This document shows positions 48,800 through 61,810 of a stretch of 64,000 nt of DNA, piece after piece. Positions within the stretch are counted from its first letter, which is position 1, and every line of letters begins with the position of its first letter. The notes below the pieces were generated by a model. It did no database searches. It saw only the letters and a list, made by a program, of their open reading frames with translations, and was not told where the DNA came from. Origin of the DNA: Ophiura sarsii (Eukaryota; Echinodermata; Ophiuroidea; Amphilepidida; Ophiuridae); assembly GCA_035610835.1 (NCBI GenBank), contig CM069449.1, forward strand, positions 11,117,855 to 11,181,854, read 5' to 3'. The position numbers and the translations under genes were made by a program.

Positions 48800-49095
48800 G
48801 AATTGTTTTTCCTGCTCGCGGTAATTTTCATGAGGATTAACGATTAAGTAATATTTTAATATGTTGTATAAAACAAACATGCTCTAAATTTGGTAAACGG
48901 TGCATATTATCTCCCCTCTGTAACTGTAGAATTACTATTTTCCCTCGAACTCCAATCTCTGGAAAATACAAGGCCCATGATCTCCAATTACTTCGGGGAG
49001 CTATTTTACACCAATTCCCTCATGAGCTTTACATATTTGGATACTAAATATTGGGCGTGATTAGCAATTTTAAAATTGAGTACACACATACATGT
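48800..49095. repeat. Dispersed repeat, shared with 40829-41130
   Basis: The same word order as 40829-41130, more diverged, including GTTGTATAAAACAAACATGC and ATACTAAATATTGGGCGTGA. Confidence 0.8.
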
Positions 49096-49306
49096 ATTGG
49101 AGTAAGCATTGCTGCTAATGCAATGGCATTTTAATAGCTCTACGTCCCCCATATTTACGGTTTTTATTAGTCCCATCTAATCAAAAGCGACTTTGTTCTC
49201 AAGAGGTGCCCTTGTTTCGGATCTTTGCGTTTGGCATTTGGTTGGAATATTTCAGAGGGGGATGGCCACTAAATTGCCCTGCCTCGGCCCCTTACGGCAT
49301 ATAACC

Positions 49307-49780
49307 CTAAAGGGGTCACACTACTTAATTGAGCTCCATAGGGATATGTACAAAAACACTGATATAAAACTCTGTGTTAGACCACTAAATTGCAAAATTG
49401 GACCTTGTAGAGTGATTTTTTCTGAAAGATGATCACATTTTCTCACCAAAAAGTAAAAAATAATGATTTTTCAAAATACGCCCATACATCTCTGACGAGC
49501 TTGGAAATGCCGCCGTAATCGTCAATGTTTCCAGTAAAAAACACAAATTTGAAAGATCTCTCAAAATTTATCTAGATGATATTCACAGTTTATATAGTCA
49601 GGGTGCATATAGGTGATATCCCTTTAATCATAATTAATCAAAAATCATAGGCATTTACGCAATTGTATTACCGTCAAGTTTTTTTAATTGAGGATTTTGC
49701 CATGCATATTTTCCAATTCTAGTTTTAAACACCGCCCTTAAGGGTAGGGGATACCCCCATTTAGTGTAGTGCACCCTTAA
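49307..49780. mobile_element. TTAA-flanked element, AGGGGTCACACTA end, copy 1
   Basis: About 474 bp collinear with 50868-51363. The left end is CTAA-AGGGGTCACACTA and the right end TAGTGTAGTGCACCCT-TTAA-like, giving imperfect inverted termini. The near-TTAA flanks hint at a piggyBac-type element. Confidence 0.75.
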
Positions 49781-50867
49781 GGAAATTGATATTGTGCTGA
49801 ATGTACTTGAAATGTATTGGAATAGTTACCTTGAATCCTTTGGAATATTTTGTGATCATTTTAATGATATTTCCATGTTGTTATAATTATTTATGAGAGA
49901 AAATTGCCATGTATGTATACCTGCTATCTACTGAAGATAGCAAAATTAACATAGCAATATTACATTTTGTGAGGACAGCTACAATCCTTTTTAAAAGAAA
50001 TACTTGTCAGGACAGCGTTCATCCTTTTTTTAAGAAATTCTTGTTGTATTGAATGTCGGGGTGTGTTTGTACTGACAGGGGTAGGGTACACGCACTGTGT
50101 TGTTGTACACAAATAATCAAAATAGATTCCAAAATGATAACGTTGGTGACTTTCCCCACCAATGTTCAAATTTGATGAATTAATCTACAAAATAACAGAG
50201 CAGATGTACACTTAATCAGGTCAGACTTTGTTTATCATTTAACTTACCTGTTAAATGGTTTTGCCTCCAGAATGCAGGCATTATACACAATACCTTCATG
50301 GATGTGACCCTCACAACTAACAATAGTTCTACAGCTTGAGCTTCACTTACATGTAGTAACACTACATAAGCTTAAGCCTACTCCATCCATCATCAATGCA
50401 TGGAATTTAAAAATAAAAAAATAAAAAAATAAGCTTACTTCATAGATTGTTTCAAATGTGGCCAAATTTTACTCAAGGCTTCATAGTAAGTTACTTTTAT
50501 GCTCCGTATCACCCCACCCCGATAAAGTGCTTACTTGACATTTTTTACCCAAGTGGTGCACCTTAAAACTGTGCAGGACTGCTGAATTTGATCCGACATT
50601 GTCCGGTCAGCTGAGATGAAAGGCAGCGTTTTGTTTAAAAATCATCATTTTCTCTCTAAATAGCATAGAATTACAGTTTCCAATAGGCTTACTTACAAAA
50701 CACATCAACATAGGTCATAATTAAGGCAACAATTGGATCGAAACAATCTTATTCTGGTTGAAAAATCCTTGTTTACAATATTTGTCTCGAATAAAATTCA
50801 AAACAGCTGATATCTGACCTAATTTTACTTAATAAAGGGGTCAAGGGTCAAATATGGCTGAATTCCT
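49781..50867. other. AT-rich spacer between related elements
   Basis: No supported gene or RNA. The 69-codon minus frame at 49960-50169 has no recognisable family. Confidence 0.5.
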
Positions 50868-51363
50868 TTAAGGGGTCACACTACTAAATAGAGCTCCATA
50901 GGGATATGTACAAAAACACTGATATAAAACTCTGTGTTAGACCACTAAATGGCGAAATTAGAACTTGTAGAGTGATTTTTTCTGAAAGATGATCACATTT
51001 TCTCATTAAAAAGTGAAAAAAGGTAGGTGAACCTGCTCGATTTTTCAAAATATGCCCATGGAGTTGACTACCTCTCTGACGAGCTTGGAAATGCCGCCAT
51101 AATCGTCAATGCTTCCAGTAGAAAACACAAATTTGAAAGATCTCTCAACATTTATCTAGATGATATTCACAGTTTATAGTCAGGGTGCATGTAGGTGATG
51201 TCCCATTAATCATAATTAATCAAGAATCATAGGCATTTACGCAATTGTATTACCGTCAAGTCTTTTTAATTGAGGATTTTGCTGCCATGTATATTTTCCA
51301 ATTCTAGTTTTAAGCACCGCCCTTAAGGGTAGGGGATACCCCATTTAGTGTAGTGCACCCTAA
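50868..51363. mobile_element. TTAA-flanked element, AGGGGTCACACTA end, copy 2
   Basis: Second member of the family at 49307-49780, with an intact left TTAA at 50868-50871 and CTAA at the right. It has an extra AAGGTAGGTGAACCTGCTCG and a GGAGTTGACTACC that copy 1 lacks. Confidence 0.75.
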
Positions 51364-51462
51364 CGTGGTTTTAAGCTGTGGCCTTGGTGTTCTATCTTAA
51401 ATTTTGTGATTGGCCATATTAATATTCATGCCCGATATTCGTCCAATTGGGTGGCGCGTTTT

Positions 51463-51580
51463 ATTGTATACTAAAGCAGGGTGTATTGTTTACTAAAGCA
51501 TGGTGTATTGTTTACTAAAGCATGGTGTATTGCATTATTGTATACTAAAGCATGGTGAATTCTTTACTAAAGCATGGTAT
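51463..51580. repeat. 22-bp minisatellite TTTACTAAAGCATGGTGTAT
   Basis: About five units of the form TACTAAAGCATGGTGTATTG, one with an extra ATTGTAT. Confidence 0.9.
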
Positions 51581-52175
51581 GACTATTCCAGCTCATCCCA
51601 CGTATCAATAAAGTTATTTAAAGTAAATGTTGTAGTTTCTTGTCTACAGTACGTATAGTTAAACCTTTTGAGGACAATTATGGTATCTCATTCAAATTAC
51701 CTCAAAATAGATAGCATAACAAGAACATAAAGTGAAAGCATAGTAAGTAGATTCGGAGAAATGCGCGGTAATGAGGCACTTATCAAAATCTAGGTCAAAT
51801 ACTAGTTTGCACATTCAGACGGCTCTGGCGATAGAATGAACAATTAATAATAAATTGTTGAAATACTTACCATTTTATTGCATTTTTGTAAAGAGAATTT
51901 GTAGTTCAAATAAGTAAGTAGACAAATCGAACGTGTATTAAAATAAAATATCTCTTCATTGGATTATAGCGCGCGACACCGTTACTGTGGTATGGTACAT
52001 AAAGTATTATTTGAATAAGGACTGATAGTCGCGTGAAGGACTTTTACAAGTAGTCAGGTGATAAACCATAACGATTTTTTTTCAAGTCTACAAACTTAGA
52101 TGCTTCGTCGACGTTTTAGTAACGTCTATACTGTTCAACTCCAAATGCACCCAATTATGAGCCATGTTGTTGGGA
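51581..52175. other. AT-rich DNA, end matches 42490-42785
   Basis: From about 52060 the sequence matches 42490-42785 with a large internal deletion, up to the assembly gap. I see nothing else. Confidence 0.55.
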
Positions 52176-52275
52176 NNNNNNNNNNNNNNNNNNNNNNNNN
52201 NNNNNNNNNNNNNNNNNNNNNNNNNNNNNNNNNNNNNNNNNNNNNNNNNNNNNNNNNNNNNNNNNNNNNNNNNNN
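52176..52275. other. Assembly gap of 100 N
   Basis: Exactly 100 unknown bases, the usual placeholder for a gap of unknown length. Frames drawn across it are meaningless. Confidence 0.99.
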
Positions 52276-53048
52276 CAACTATTTGTAACAACTAATTAAT
52301 TATGGATAATACAATGATCATCGACTTTCTTCCTATTCGCTACACAGTCAACATGAAATATAAGTCTCAATTTACCGGATTTATACAAATGACTATAACA
52401 GAAAAAGTTTTCAACCAATGATAGCAAAAGTATACATTTATGGAAAGCTTGGAACTAGAGGAATTCAAAAATGCAGTGTATATCAGGGGAAGGGTTCATC
52501 CTTAAACAAATATTTCTGAAAATTCTAAAAATATATAAAATAAAAATTGGAGATATTCACTATCCGGTATAATTACCATACCGACGTAGTAACTTTGACA
52601 ATTATATATCATCTAATGGGTAATTTCATGAGGAATTCAAAAATGTAAAGTAAATAATGATAGGGTTAGGTATAAAAATATATGGATCTCAAATTAAAAA
52701 TTAAAAAACTCTGATATTTTCCCGAACATTTCCGATCATACCATTTTAGTTCTTGGTCGTACTTCGTTAATGGCATATTTGGTTTCCTCATGCAATTTCC
52801 CTTCAGAAAATGTATACTTTTACTACCTCAGGGGGGGGGGGGGGGGGGGGGGGGTATACAAGCAAATATAAATGTGTAAAGTTAAAATCATGTCGCGAAA
52901 GCCAAAATCCGTGTGTAACGCAAAAGGAGGCGAGCTTAAAACACATGACCATATACATTTCATATAGCCCGTCTAATGTAAAAAAACCAGTTAATTGTGC
53001 TACGCCATTTAGGGTCCGTTAATCATGTTAATGTCTTACGTTATTTAA
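52276..53048. other. AT-rich DNA with a poly-G run
   Basis: A run of 24 G lies at 52831-52854 between AT-rich sequences. I see no gene. Confidence 0.6.
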
Positions 53049-53680
53049 TGTAAAATGCTCAACAAAAGAAAGTCGTACACTTTGTTTAGGTCATTAAAAG
53101 AAACTTTTGATTATTTTTTACTAAACAAGCTAGATAAAGATTTTGATGAAACTTTTAGGCACATTTTGATACCAAAAGTAACACCTAACAACAAAGATAA
53201 ACCATGATAAGTACCATTATTTTATAAAAAAATAGTCACTTTTCAAAAGTCACATTTTCAATACACTACGCGGAAGAATTTGTTAACAAGCACATAGCAG
53301 TTCCCTTTATGTTAGGAATCAAATATCCCGCCCACTAAGTATACGTCTAACAGAACAGGGGTGTGTGCACCGCTGCACTGTGTGATCGATTGCCCGCAGG
53401 TCAATCCTGGTTATAACAGTGTCACGGGGTAAACTTTATACACACCCATTTTCCACCCGCGTAGTGTATTGATAATGTGACTTTTGAAAAGTGACTAATT
53501 TTCTTTAAATGGCGCTAATCATGGTTTATCTTTGTTGCTAGGTGTTATGTTTGGTACCAAAATGTGCCTAAAAGATTCATCCAAATGTCTATCTAGCCTG
53601 TTTGGTAAAAAGATAATCAAAATTTACTTTAAATGACCTAAACGAAGTGTACGACTTTCTTTTGTTGAGCACTTTATATA
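53049..53680. repeat. Inverted repeat at the visible edge of copy B
   Basis: The left arm (about 53049-53276) is the reverse complement of the right arm (about 53460-53680), around a spacer of about 180 bp. The right arm, starting CGTAGTGTATTGATAATGTG, is the first base of homology to window position 1, so copy A's left arm, if it exists, is just outside the window. Confidence 0.9.
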
Positions 53681-54097
53681 CGCCGATTCGGGTCCAATTT
53701 TGAGATGCTATGACAAACATGGGTATCCACAAAATCGCTTGGTTAAGTTTTTAAGTTATTGAAACACTCGTCAAGCGGGAAGTTGACTAGAGGTATTCTA
53801 TGTGTGAGAAACATGACTAGAGGTATAATGCGAAGCAGACAGGATATTATACCGATGGTACAAGAGTTCAACGCTGTTTAAAAATCAAATGGGCCTTCTA
53901 CCCTCTGATATCAAAAGCTACTCAAAACCGGGAATTTACCCTTATTGCAACAAACCTCCGATTACCTGATTGTATCTTTGCTGATGAACAAATAAAAGTT
54001 GGAGGAATGACTTCGACAAGTTTTACCAATCGATTACTATTTTTTCTTCAAGTAATCATGATCTAGGCCTATGGAAAAGTTTTTTAGTCAAAATGAC

Positions 54098-54249
54098 CGC
54101 TGTTGAAGAACCGCTAAACCGCTGTTGGAGAACCGCTAAACCGCTGTTGGAGAACCTCTAAACCGTTGTTGGAGAACAGCTAAACCGCTGTTGGAAGACC
54201 GCTAAACCGCTGTTGGAGAACCGCTAAACCGCTGTTGGAGAACCGATAA
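54098..54249. repeat. 22-bp minisatellite, copy B allele
   Basis: The same 22-bp unit as at 642-735, here about seven times. Variant units (CCTCTAAACC, CAGCTAAACC) are present only in this copy. Confidence 0.85.
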
Positions 54250-54626
54250 ACCTACTAACCAGCACCTGTAACCACTGATCCTCGTTTCTTGAATAGCAAT
54301 GAATCTGTTTTGTCGGTTTGATCATCATAATATGCCTTGTGCGGTATCCATAATTATGTAATTCTTTGTCGCACCACAGGGAAACACCTGCCGCCCAGAT
54401 TAATATTCTATCTGAATCGGACAACGGTAATTGTGTGAACATGAACACCAAGCGACAGGTCACACGCTAAACCCGCGTCTCCTATGACATTAGTATGCCG
54501 CACATAAGCATCTGCGCTTTCTTTTAACAGAGGCTTAAGCTTACCTCATTAACCCTAACTCCCTATAAGTCGTGTTTTTGGGAATGAAATAATCAAGCGA
54601 GAAAAACGGTTCAATTTAGGAGGTAA

Positions 54627-54673
54627 GGGCTGCCGTGCCTGCGCCGGGAATCGAACCCGACACGCCCGCGTGG
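54627..54673 (-). other. tRNA-like remnant, copy B, part 1
   Basis: This is the copy-B counterpart of 1125-1205. It holds the T-arm with a perfect stem around TTCGATT. The rest of the remnant continues after the hAT-like insertion, at about 55260-55310, so the tRNA-like sequence is split in two here. Confidence 0.5.
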
Positions 54674-55252
54674 CAGGGGTAGCACTGGCTCAAAAATGTA
54701 AGGAGTCCCATTTGCATTTTTCAAGACCCTTTAAGGATTGCAAAAACTAAATTTAAGGGGTCCCCCAGAAATATAAGGGGTCCTGAAGTTTGAGCCTTTG
54801 AAAATGGTCAACATTTTTTTTAGAGACAAACAGTCGCTAACACAGATACGCACACTAGCGTAAGATCATGTAACTCATATACCTATGTCGTGTCCATGTT
54901 AATCAGTAGAAGATACTTATATATAGAATGTTTTGGAAATCGCTTGAAACTTTTGCGGAAGCAATTCGGAAGCGATTTAGTGTGTTTAACAACTTTTAAA
55001 AATATAGGATTTGCATTGTATTTATCTTTTACGGACATTACTAAATTTAAAATGTAGGCACAGGATGGAGATTGACAATTTTCAGAATGTATTAAGGTTT
55101 CCACGTCCATACATCGTCAGATTTAAGGGGTCCCTTTATTTTCGATTGGGACCCGTTAGTGAAGTTCAATATGTAAACTTACGCGTCCATTATCGTCCAA
55201 CAAGAAAATAAGGGGTCCTAGGACGCGAGGACGCGCAAGAACGCGAGCCCTG
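54674..55252. mobile_element. Non-autonomous hAT-like insertion specific to copy B
   Basis: This 579-bp segment is absent from the matching position in copy A. It starts CAGGGG and ends AGCCCTG, short inverted termini of the hAT style, and is flanked by a direct repeat CGCGTGG at 54667-54673 and 55253-55259. hAT elements normally make 8-bp duplications. Seven bases match here, so one mutated base or a different superfamily must be allowed for. The interior holds only short frames (55011-55211 plus, 54883-55110 minus) with no recognisable transposase, so any movement would have needed a partner enzyme. Confidence 0.8.
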
Positions 55253-56657
55253 CGCGTGGTATTCCGGTCCCTATCGAATTGAGCCGCGCTAACATCACTT
55301 GTAGTGTAGTTGTCTGTGTAGTCATGAAGAAGGTTTAGGGTTAATACACAACGGCGTTACTAAAAGGTGACACCATTAGCACATGGATCCCCTCCGCAAT
55401 GTTTACGAAATACGATACATCGTGAGGTTATCGAATTTGGATGTCGATGTCGTAACTGCATGGATTACGAGCCGTGCATGTTTCCAAGAAGGATCTGTAA
55501 AGATCTGTCTAATTAAACATGGCCCACAGGATTAAAGTGACCAGCTTGGATTATGGGATATATTTCCTGGAGGGACAATTTAGGGTGGCGTGTACGTATT
55601 GAAATAAGAGGAGATTGAGATCTGAAAGTAAAATTAGGAACAGTAGGTTATGAATTTCTTTGCCTCATGTCGAAAAGTAGGATCTTGAGAAATTCTCTGG
55701 CTCAAAATAGATTGAGAAGTCACTGATTTTTTGTAAATAAAATGTTTGCATATACAGACAACTTCATGTTGAGATACATCTGTATATTATCAATATGAAT
55801 GAAAGATCCCCGAAGAATCTAATTTGGCGTATAATCGTGATAAAACAGAGGGAAGAATATGGCGGTCAATATTGTAAATGAACTGCAAAATTGTTCAAAT
55901 TGTTAAGCTCATTTGCTTATTCATTGTCAATTTCTCCACGATGTCATAACAACCTCACAGGTCAATAGCGCTCATCCAGTTAAGATGACTTGTATGGGTG
56001 GAGAGTAATTGACAACCATATAAAATTGATTAAAATCACGTGGTTGCTATAGCTTTTGATATTAACCTTCATGTATTTTGAGTTTTCATATATCGAATTT
56101 ATTACCAGTTCAATCTGCAGTCAGTGACAGTGTAAATGACAAAAATTACTAAAATCAACTCATGAAGAAATATAATCGGATCTTCCTTGAAAAACCTTGA
56201 ACAAATCATTTCGTAAGTCTCTCTTTAAGCTGAACTAACACACAAAACCCAGACACGTTGATATTGAAATATCATGTTGTACTTACGGTGCGATCTGATA
56301 TTTACACTGAACTTAATTACCTAGGATTCAATAGTAAAACAAATAACTCTTTAAATCTCAATTACGACAACTGATCGCTAGTACCGTCAGTGACCAGTTA
56401 AATAATTACGAGTCTAAACTATTGATAGTGGCTTTATAGGGTTTCTCGCAATTATAATGCGTCTGGTGAATGAACATCTTGATTACTTATTGAAAAGTTT
56501 GATGAGCTAGTTGCCTGCTTCGATAATTGCCTAACTCATTTTTCCTAGTTCTTAGAAAACAACAAAAGTATGAAAAGTTAGTAGTTAGGCAATTATCGAA
56601 GCAGGCTGACGATATGTTGAATAGCAACATAAACAGTGCAGGTGAATTCCAACAGGA

Positions 56658-57322
56658 CACATCCCTTAGAGAGGAATTATTTTCAAGACGCCCTCGTTTG
56701 ACTTGCGTGTTGCTTTACTTTAAAAAAAAAAGTGATTCTAAGCGGATTCGAACCAGCAGTAGCACAGCAATCTTTGCATTCACAGACAGCGCTCTTATCG
56801 ATTGAGCTACGGAGGGAACTGCCAGAGGAGCGCAAGATTATAATCTATAGGTATTACATTCTCAAAATCGATTTCTGGTGTCACTATAATAGACGATTTA
56901 GTTAGCCGATTTTAACGATCTATACACAAAATTGCTGAGAAATCGACGAAGCTCAACGCATGGTAATCCATGAAAATTAAATCTGATGAAGACAAATTAG
57001 GAAAGTTTAAGCAGCTGCTGTATTTCTTCTGATGAGCAATTCTCCACGAAAATGTTTAGCGTTGAAGTTCAGTATTTTCTTCATCCAATGCGTCAATGAT
57101 CTAAGATCTATCATTGGTGAATTCTCTAATTTAATGTCACCTTTCATTGTTTCAACACATGCAGCGACCTATGTTTATAACATGCAGGCCTGTGGTCGTA
57201 TATATTGTCATCCATGAATAACGCCCCCAGGCTCAACACAGCTGAATTTTTTTGTGATAAAAAATCAACAGAGGGCGGTTGCTATTATGTCCCAAATTTC
57301 AAATGTATAAGGGATGTGAGGA
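56658..57322. other. 665-bp segment present only in copy B
   Basis: Copy A reads CCAACAGGAGCAG straight across this point (near 2570). In copy B the word AGGA occurs at both edges (56654-56657 and 57319-57322). The segment contains a tRNA-like sequence. There are no inverted ends, so a microhomology deletion in copy A is the simplest reading. Confidence 0.8.
56733..56816 (-). other. tRNA-like sequence, probably pseudogene or SINE head
   Basis: The minus strand carries a strong A-box (TAGCTCAATCG, with D-stem GCTC/GAGC) and a perfect B-box (GGTTCGAATCC). The anticodon stem and the 3' acceptor do not pair, and about ten extra bases sit between anticodon region and T-arm. RNA polymerase III promoter elements are therefore present without a valid cloverleaf. 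Confidence 0.6.
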
Positions 57323-60300
57323 GCAGTAACTGTTGGATAGAATTAGGTTGGGGATATACCTTACAGTGAAACGTGGCTTGTTATATGCATAATACGAGTT
57401 AATATTACCCATTTTAAGCACTTTTTATCATTAGTACAATCTGCCTAACTCACAATGCTGACTTAGGCAGAATTGCAATTGTGCATTTATCAATACTTTT
57501 GATTGGTCAATGACTTAGGTATTAAAACAGCATGTGCATAATGTAATGAAGTCATGATTTATGCAAAAAAACTCAATTTTGCTGAAAAGTGAGTTAGGCA
57601 ATTATCGAAGCAGGCTGACGAATTATAGAAGACCATTGGTAGGATATTATTTAGAATACGCTTGAATTGAGTAAAAATCGTTGACGTATCATATATTGTC
57701 CATGAAAACGGAAATAAACTAAAGAAACACTATTTGAAATCCACCGCTGTAAATTTAAAAGTAGCCCACTTCTGACATAATAACGAGAAATTAATAAAGA
57801 TGAGAAATGTGTATAGCGCCGAATGCAAACAAAGCTTCGGAAGCACTTGCCAACATTATACATAATAAGAAAATAAATGAAGTTAATTTTTTTTTTAGTG
57901 TACACAGCAATTTAGAATACAGCGTTGAAATACGACATCCGGTACACTATAATAGTAAATCGTTATCGCTACTTTGAAAAGACGATATTGTGTAAAATAC
58001 AAACCATCAAAATCATCGAGATGATAGTTTGAAGAACATTCAAAGAAAACATTCAAGGACACATGCTGGTTTTTTGTATACATAAAGAGCAAATGTGAAC
58101 AATAGCGCAACAGACAATAACAAGGTTAACGAACTGGTGTAACTCTCTACAAAGAGCTCTGAAATGCCAATTAATTGGTTCACTGCAATTCAGAAAATAT
58201 GCATAATACGAGACACAAATGGGCAGGGGTTATAAAACATACATTAAGTGATTTCGAAACAAGATTTTTTTTTTCCTAGTTTTTTTTAAGAATCTTTAAT
58301 AGAACCTTCATATGAAATTGTGAATCTCTGTCATTCACTTCAAATTGTACACAATTTAAACTACTTTGAAAATTCAGAAACACAAACAAATTAATAGATC
58401 GACTTGCAAACATCTACCACCATGACCAAAGAAGATTTCTTGACCCAACCCAGCATGCTTAGAGCCACTACAGTACAAACAGAGCTTTTCACCAAAACAA
58501 ACGGTGCCAAACATGTGCTGAAGTAATTAACAGCTGGGGGTCATCTGGACTTCCACCTTCTAATACATGGTAGAGATAGGCATAACTTGGCTAATATATG
58601 AAAAAGAAGTTGAATCCCAACTAAAACATACATACGTGTTATTCCAAAAAAAGGGTCTTTAAGAAAAACAAGAGAGGACTGAATTGAAGTCACATCAATT
58701 GCACTACTTGCAGAAGGATTTTCTTAAAGACCCTCGTTTGACTACATTATAAGCCTTTCATTGTACTGTAATGTATATGGGAACCAGTAGACACTAGTGG
58801 CAGAAATCAGTGGTCATGTGATGAAAATGATGCATGCTGCTGGTGTTGCTCAAGATTAGAAATCTTCTTTGTACTATGACTGTGCGTGCCTTTAATATTT
58901 CCTGATTATCACGATTGTCATTAGTGGGGAAAGATGGGGATTTCCATTCCTTATTTGCGTAATCACGAGAATGATCGCTTTTAGTTTGAACTACTAGACA
59001 TCTGTTCAATTAGTCTGTGTTCATCATTGTCATTTTTTTTCATATAATAAATTCCCCTTAGGCCAACAAAAATTGTAAATGTTGTCCTCGAGCGCCCGCC
59101 CGTCAAATTTAGGGCCGCTCCGATTTTTTTTTTCCAGATTTTTTTCAAATTTTTCCAGATTTTTTTATTTTTAAAGATTTTTTGTGTCAGATTTATTTTT
59201 TAACAGTTTTTAAAAACGGTAATATTAAATTAGGTGTTTATAACATTATGTGCAACTCTTAGGGTGATTACAACTTCTTGTTGGCTGAACTTTGAGCTTC
59301 CGCTGGTATAAGAAAAAAATCCGCCCGCCCGCCCCTCCTCTCTGAAAGCTGTGGAGGACAACATTACTTTTTTTTTGCCTTATGATATTGTTATAAAGTT
59401 CTGATGAAATAAAAGCGACGTGGATGTATAGGACTATGTAAAGATATCACGTTAAGAACGATGTGTGGACGCCAAAATGAAAGAACAAAATGATACATTA
59501 TAATGCCAGTTATGTCAATTGTATTGTACAGTTATACAAAGGTTTTTTTCTTTTTCTTTAAATTTATCTTTTGATAAAAGGAGGTATAATCGGTATTATC
59601 TGCTAACCAACCATACGGTCGCTCAGCCAATTATTCCTAATACTTCCACAAGTCTATATGCTAGGTGTTAATGGTACCACCAGAGTCTCTTTTTAACCAA
59701 CCCCTGGTAGCAAACGTATCGCTTGACTTTTATTTGAACAAAACAACCTGTACGCTTTTATTGTTGCTTGTTTTTTACTGAGATAGACCCGATAAATTAA
59801 TCATAGCCAAAGGTAGTATAATTATAACCCATAAGGAGTATAATGATCTTTAGCCGCGATGAAGCTCTCAGGAGAACCCTCAGCCTTCAGGTGATAGGTA
59901 ATTAACAGTCTCAACACGGGTTGTTTGTCAGAGGCAGGGGTAATCCAATTAATTACACCCATATAATCTAGAGCAAAGGATGGTTTGATTGTTATATAGT
60001 CAGTTACGGGGGTGAAACCAAACGTGATAGAATATTTAAAGCTTAATACCTATAATTAAATACTGGATGATTATATCTTTGTGATACTTTAATGTGTGTG
60101 ACTGATCAACTTTGCTATTTCCCGTCGAAATTGATGTTGATATCAAGGTCAAAGGTCAATTAAACACCCACGTTGGCAAGGATGTCCGACGTCAGGGAAG
60201 ATGTTAGTATATAACTCCATGTGCCAGAGCAGACCGGGACAGGACAAAACCTAAAATGGACCCATGCTCCCCAGCTATCAGTGTGAAATTCCTGTCTTAG

Positions 60301-60643
60301 CCCTAGAACAGAATATTTGACTTGATGTATTGTTGTACAAAAGAGCTGATTTTTCTGAATCCTTGCAAAATGTAAGAGCATAGGCCTACATGTAATACAA
60401 TAGTACAAATCCCAGTTTTTGAGGGCGCAGCCTTCAAGACATCGCTGAATATACCTTTAAATTGAATCATTTATTCGTTTGTTAAATATCTTCATCCACT
60501 GCTTCAATGTTTTAATAAATCTAAAGATATGTGTAAACAAGGAATTCTATTAAGGTGAAGCGATATCAATAATTTAGTAGGAGCCTCTGAAAATATTTGT
60601 GTTAACGAGATATTTGCGTGACATCCATAACTATACCGCTCAA

Positions 60644-61009
60644 TTAAAGGGACACAATGGAATGTTGATTTTTTTAAATTTTAATTAATTTACTTCAGAA
60701 TTATCAAGATGAACATTAAAAATTGCCATTATTGTTGTTCTACTAAAAAACACCAAGCAAAACTTGATTAAAACAATGTTTCAAATATGTTGGGATACCA
60801 CCCTTAACCAAGTAAAATGCTGGTTGCGGCTCTACCAGCATTTTTCAATCGACGATTTGTTGTACAAAGAGGGCTTATTTTTTCGGAATCCTTATAGGTG
60901 TAAGTTCATACATGTAATAAAATTGTAAAAATAAACAAATCCCAGTTTTTATCATATATTTTTGTAATTGAGGGCGCTGCCTCCACCACATCTCTTAATG
61001 TCCCTTTAA
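60644..61009. mobile_element. TTAA-flanked MITE, AGGGACA termini, copy B
   Basis: Counterpart of 6378-6742, with the same TTAA flanks and inverted ends. Both copies share the site, so the insertion predates the segmental duplication. Confidence 0.65.
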
Positions 61010-61201
61010 GTATCCGTATTCATCTAAAGCGTATACGTTACAAATATTAACTGCTCAAGAGGAACATGAGAAGAGCATTATCTACAAGTATTCTGTACAG
61101 ATTAGTCCTAATGAACTGGATCCAAAAAGAATACGTATACGGTACCAATACTGTTATACGGAACTTACTGAAATCGAACCCATCTTTAATAATGAACCGT
61201 A

Positions 61202-61810
61202 TACAGGGTGTCCCGGGAAAGGTGCATTTATCTAGCTATAAATACCACTGTTGTTGGTCAAATCTAGCATCTACATATATTAAGCTTTCTTAGGAATTTT
61301 GCATTTTAAAAATCGGACGTTTCCGGCAGACTCTTTTGTAAAAACTGTAGATTCCGAGGTTGACCAAAATTATCTATTTTGAAACTCATAAAAACATTGA
61401 CCATATTCGGCACAAAGCTTAATTTAAATGCAGATAATTTGCTGTGTCCTCTTTTAATTCCCAGTACAATGGTAAAAATATATCAACAGCTGGTGATGTT
61501 TTTATGAATTTGAAAGGCGTGAGCCTGTGAGGGACTCTGTCTGCTTCAGTGATTTTAATCCTATTTTCTTATGCGGAAATTTTGAAGTTTGGTGTGAGTT
61601 TCATCAATTGAAATACGCTGAAAGTGAAAAACAGATTTTCAATAATGTTATGCCATATCGGAACGGATAAAGATATGTTCATGAACTTATCAGAGTAAGT
61701 AGGTAACATGTTCCTCATTATATTGCAAGTTTTAGATTTGGACCGCAATGTTGATTTATATTTGTATTACTATTTCAAACACGGTATACCTCATACAGGG
61801 ACACCCTGCA
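61202..61810. mobile_element. TA-flanked element with CAGGGTGTCCC ends, copy B
   Basis: Duplicated counterpart of 6919-7527. The right flank has mutated from TA to CA. Confidence 0.7.

Noticed and set aside
51463..51580. CRISPR array
   Set aside because: The regularly repeated 22-bp units have no variable spacers. It is a minisatellite in eukaryotic DNA.
52088..52291. Frames crossing the gap on both strands
   Set aside because: More than half of their codons are unknown bases.
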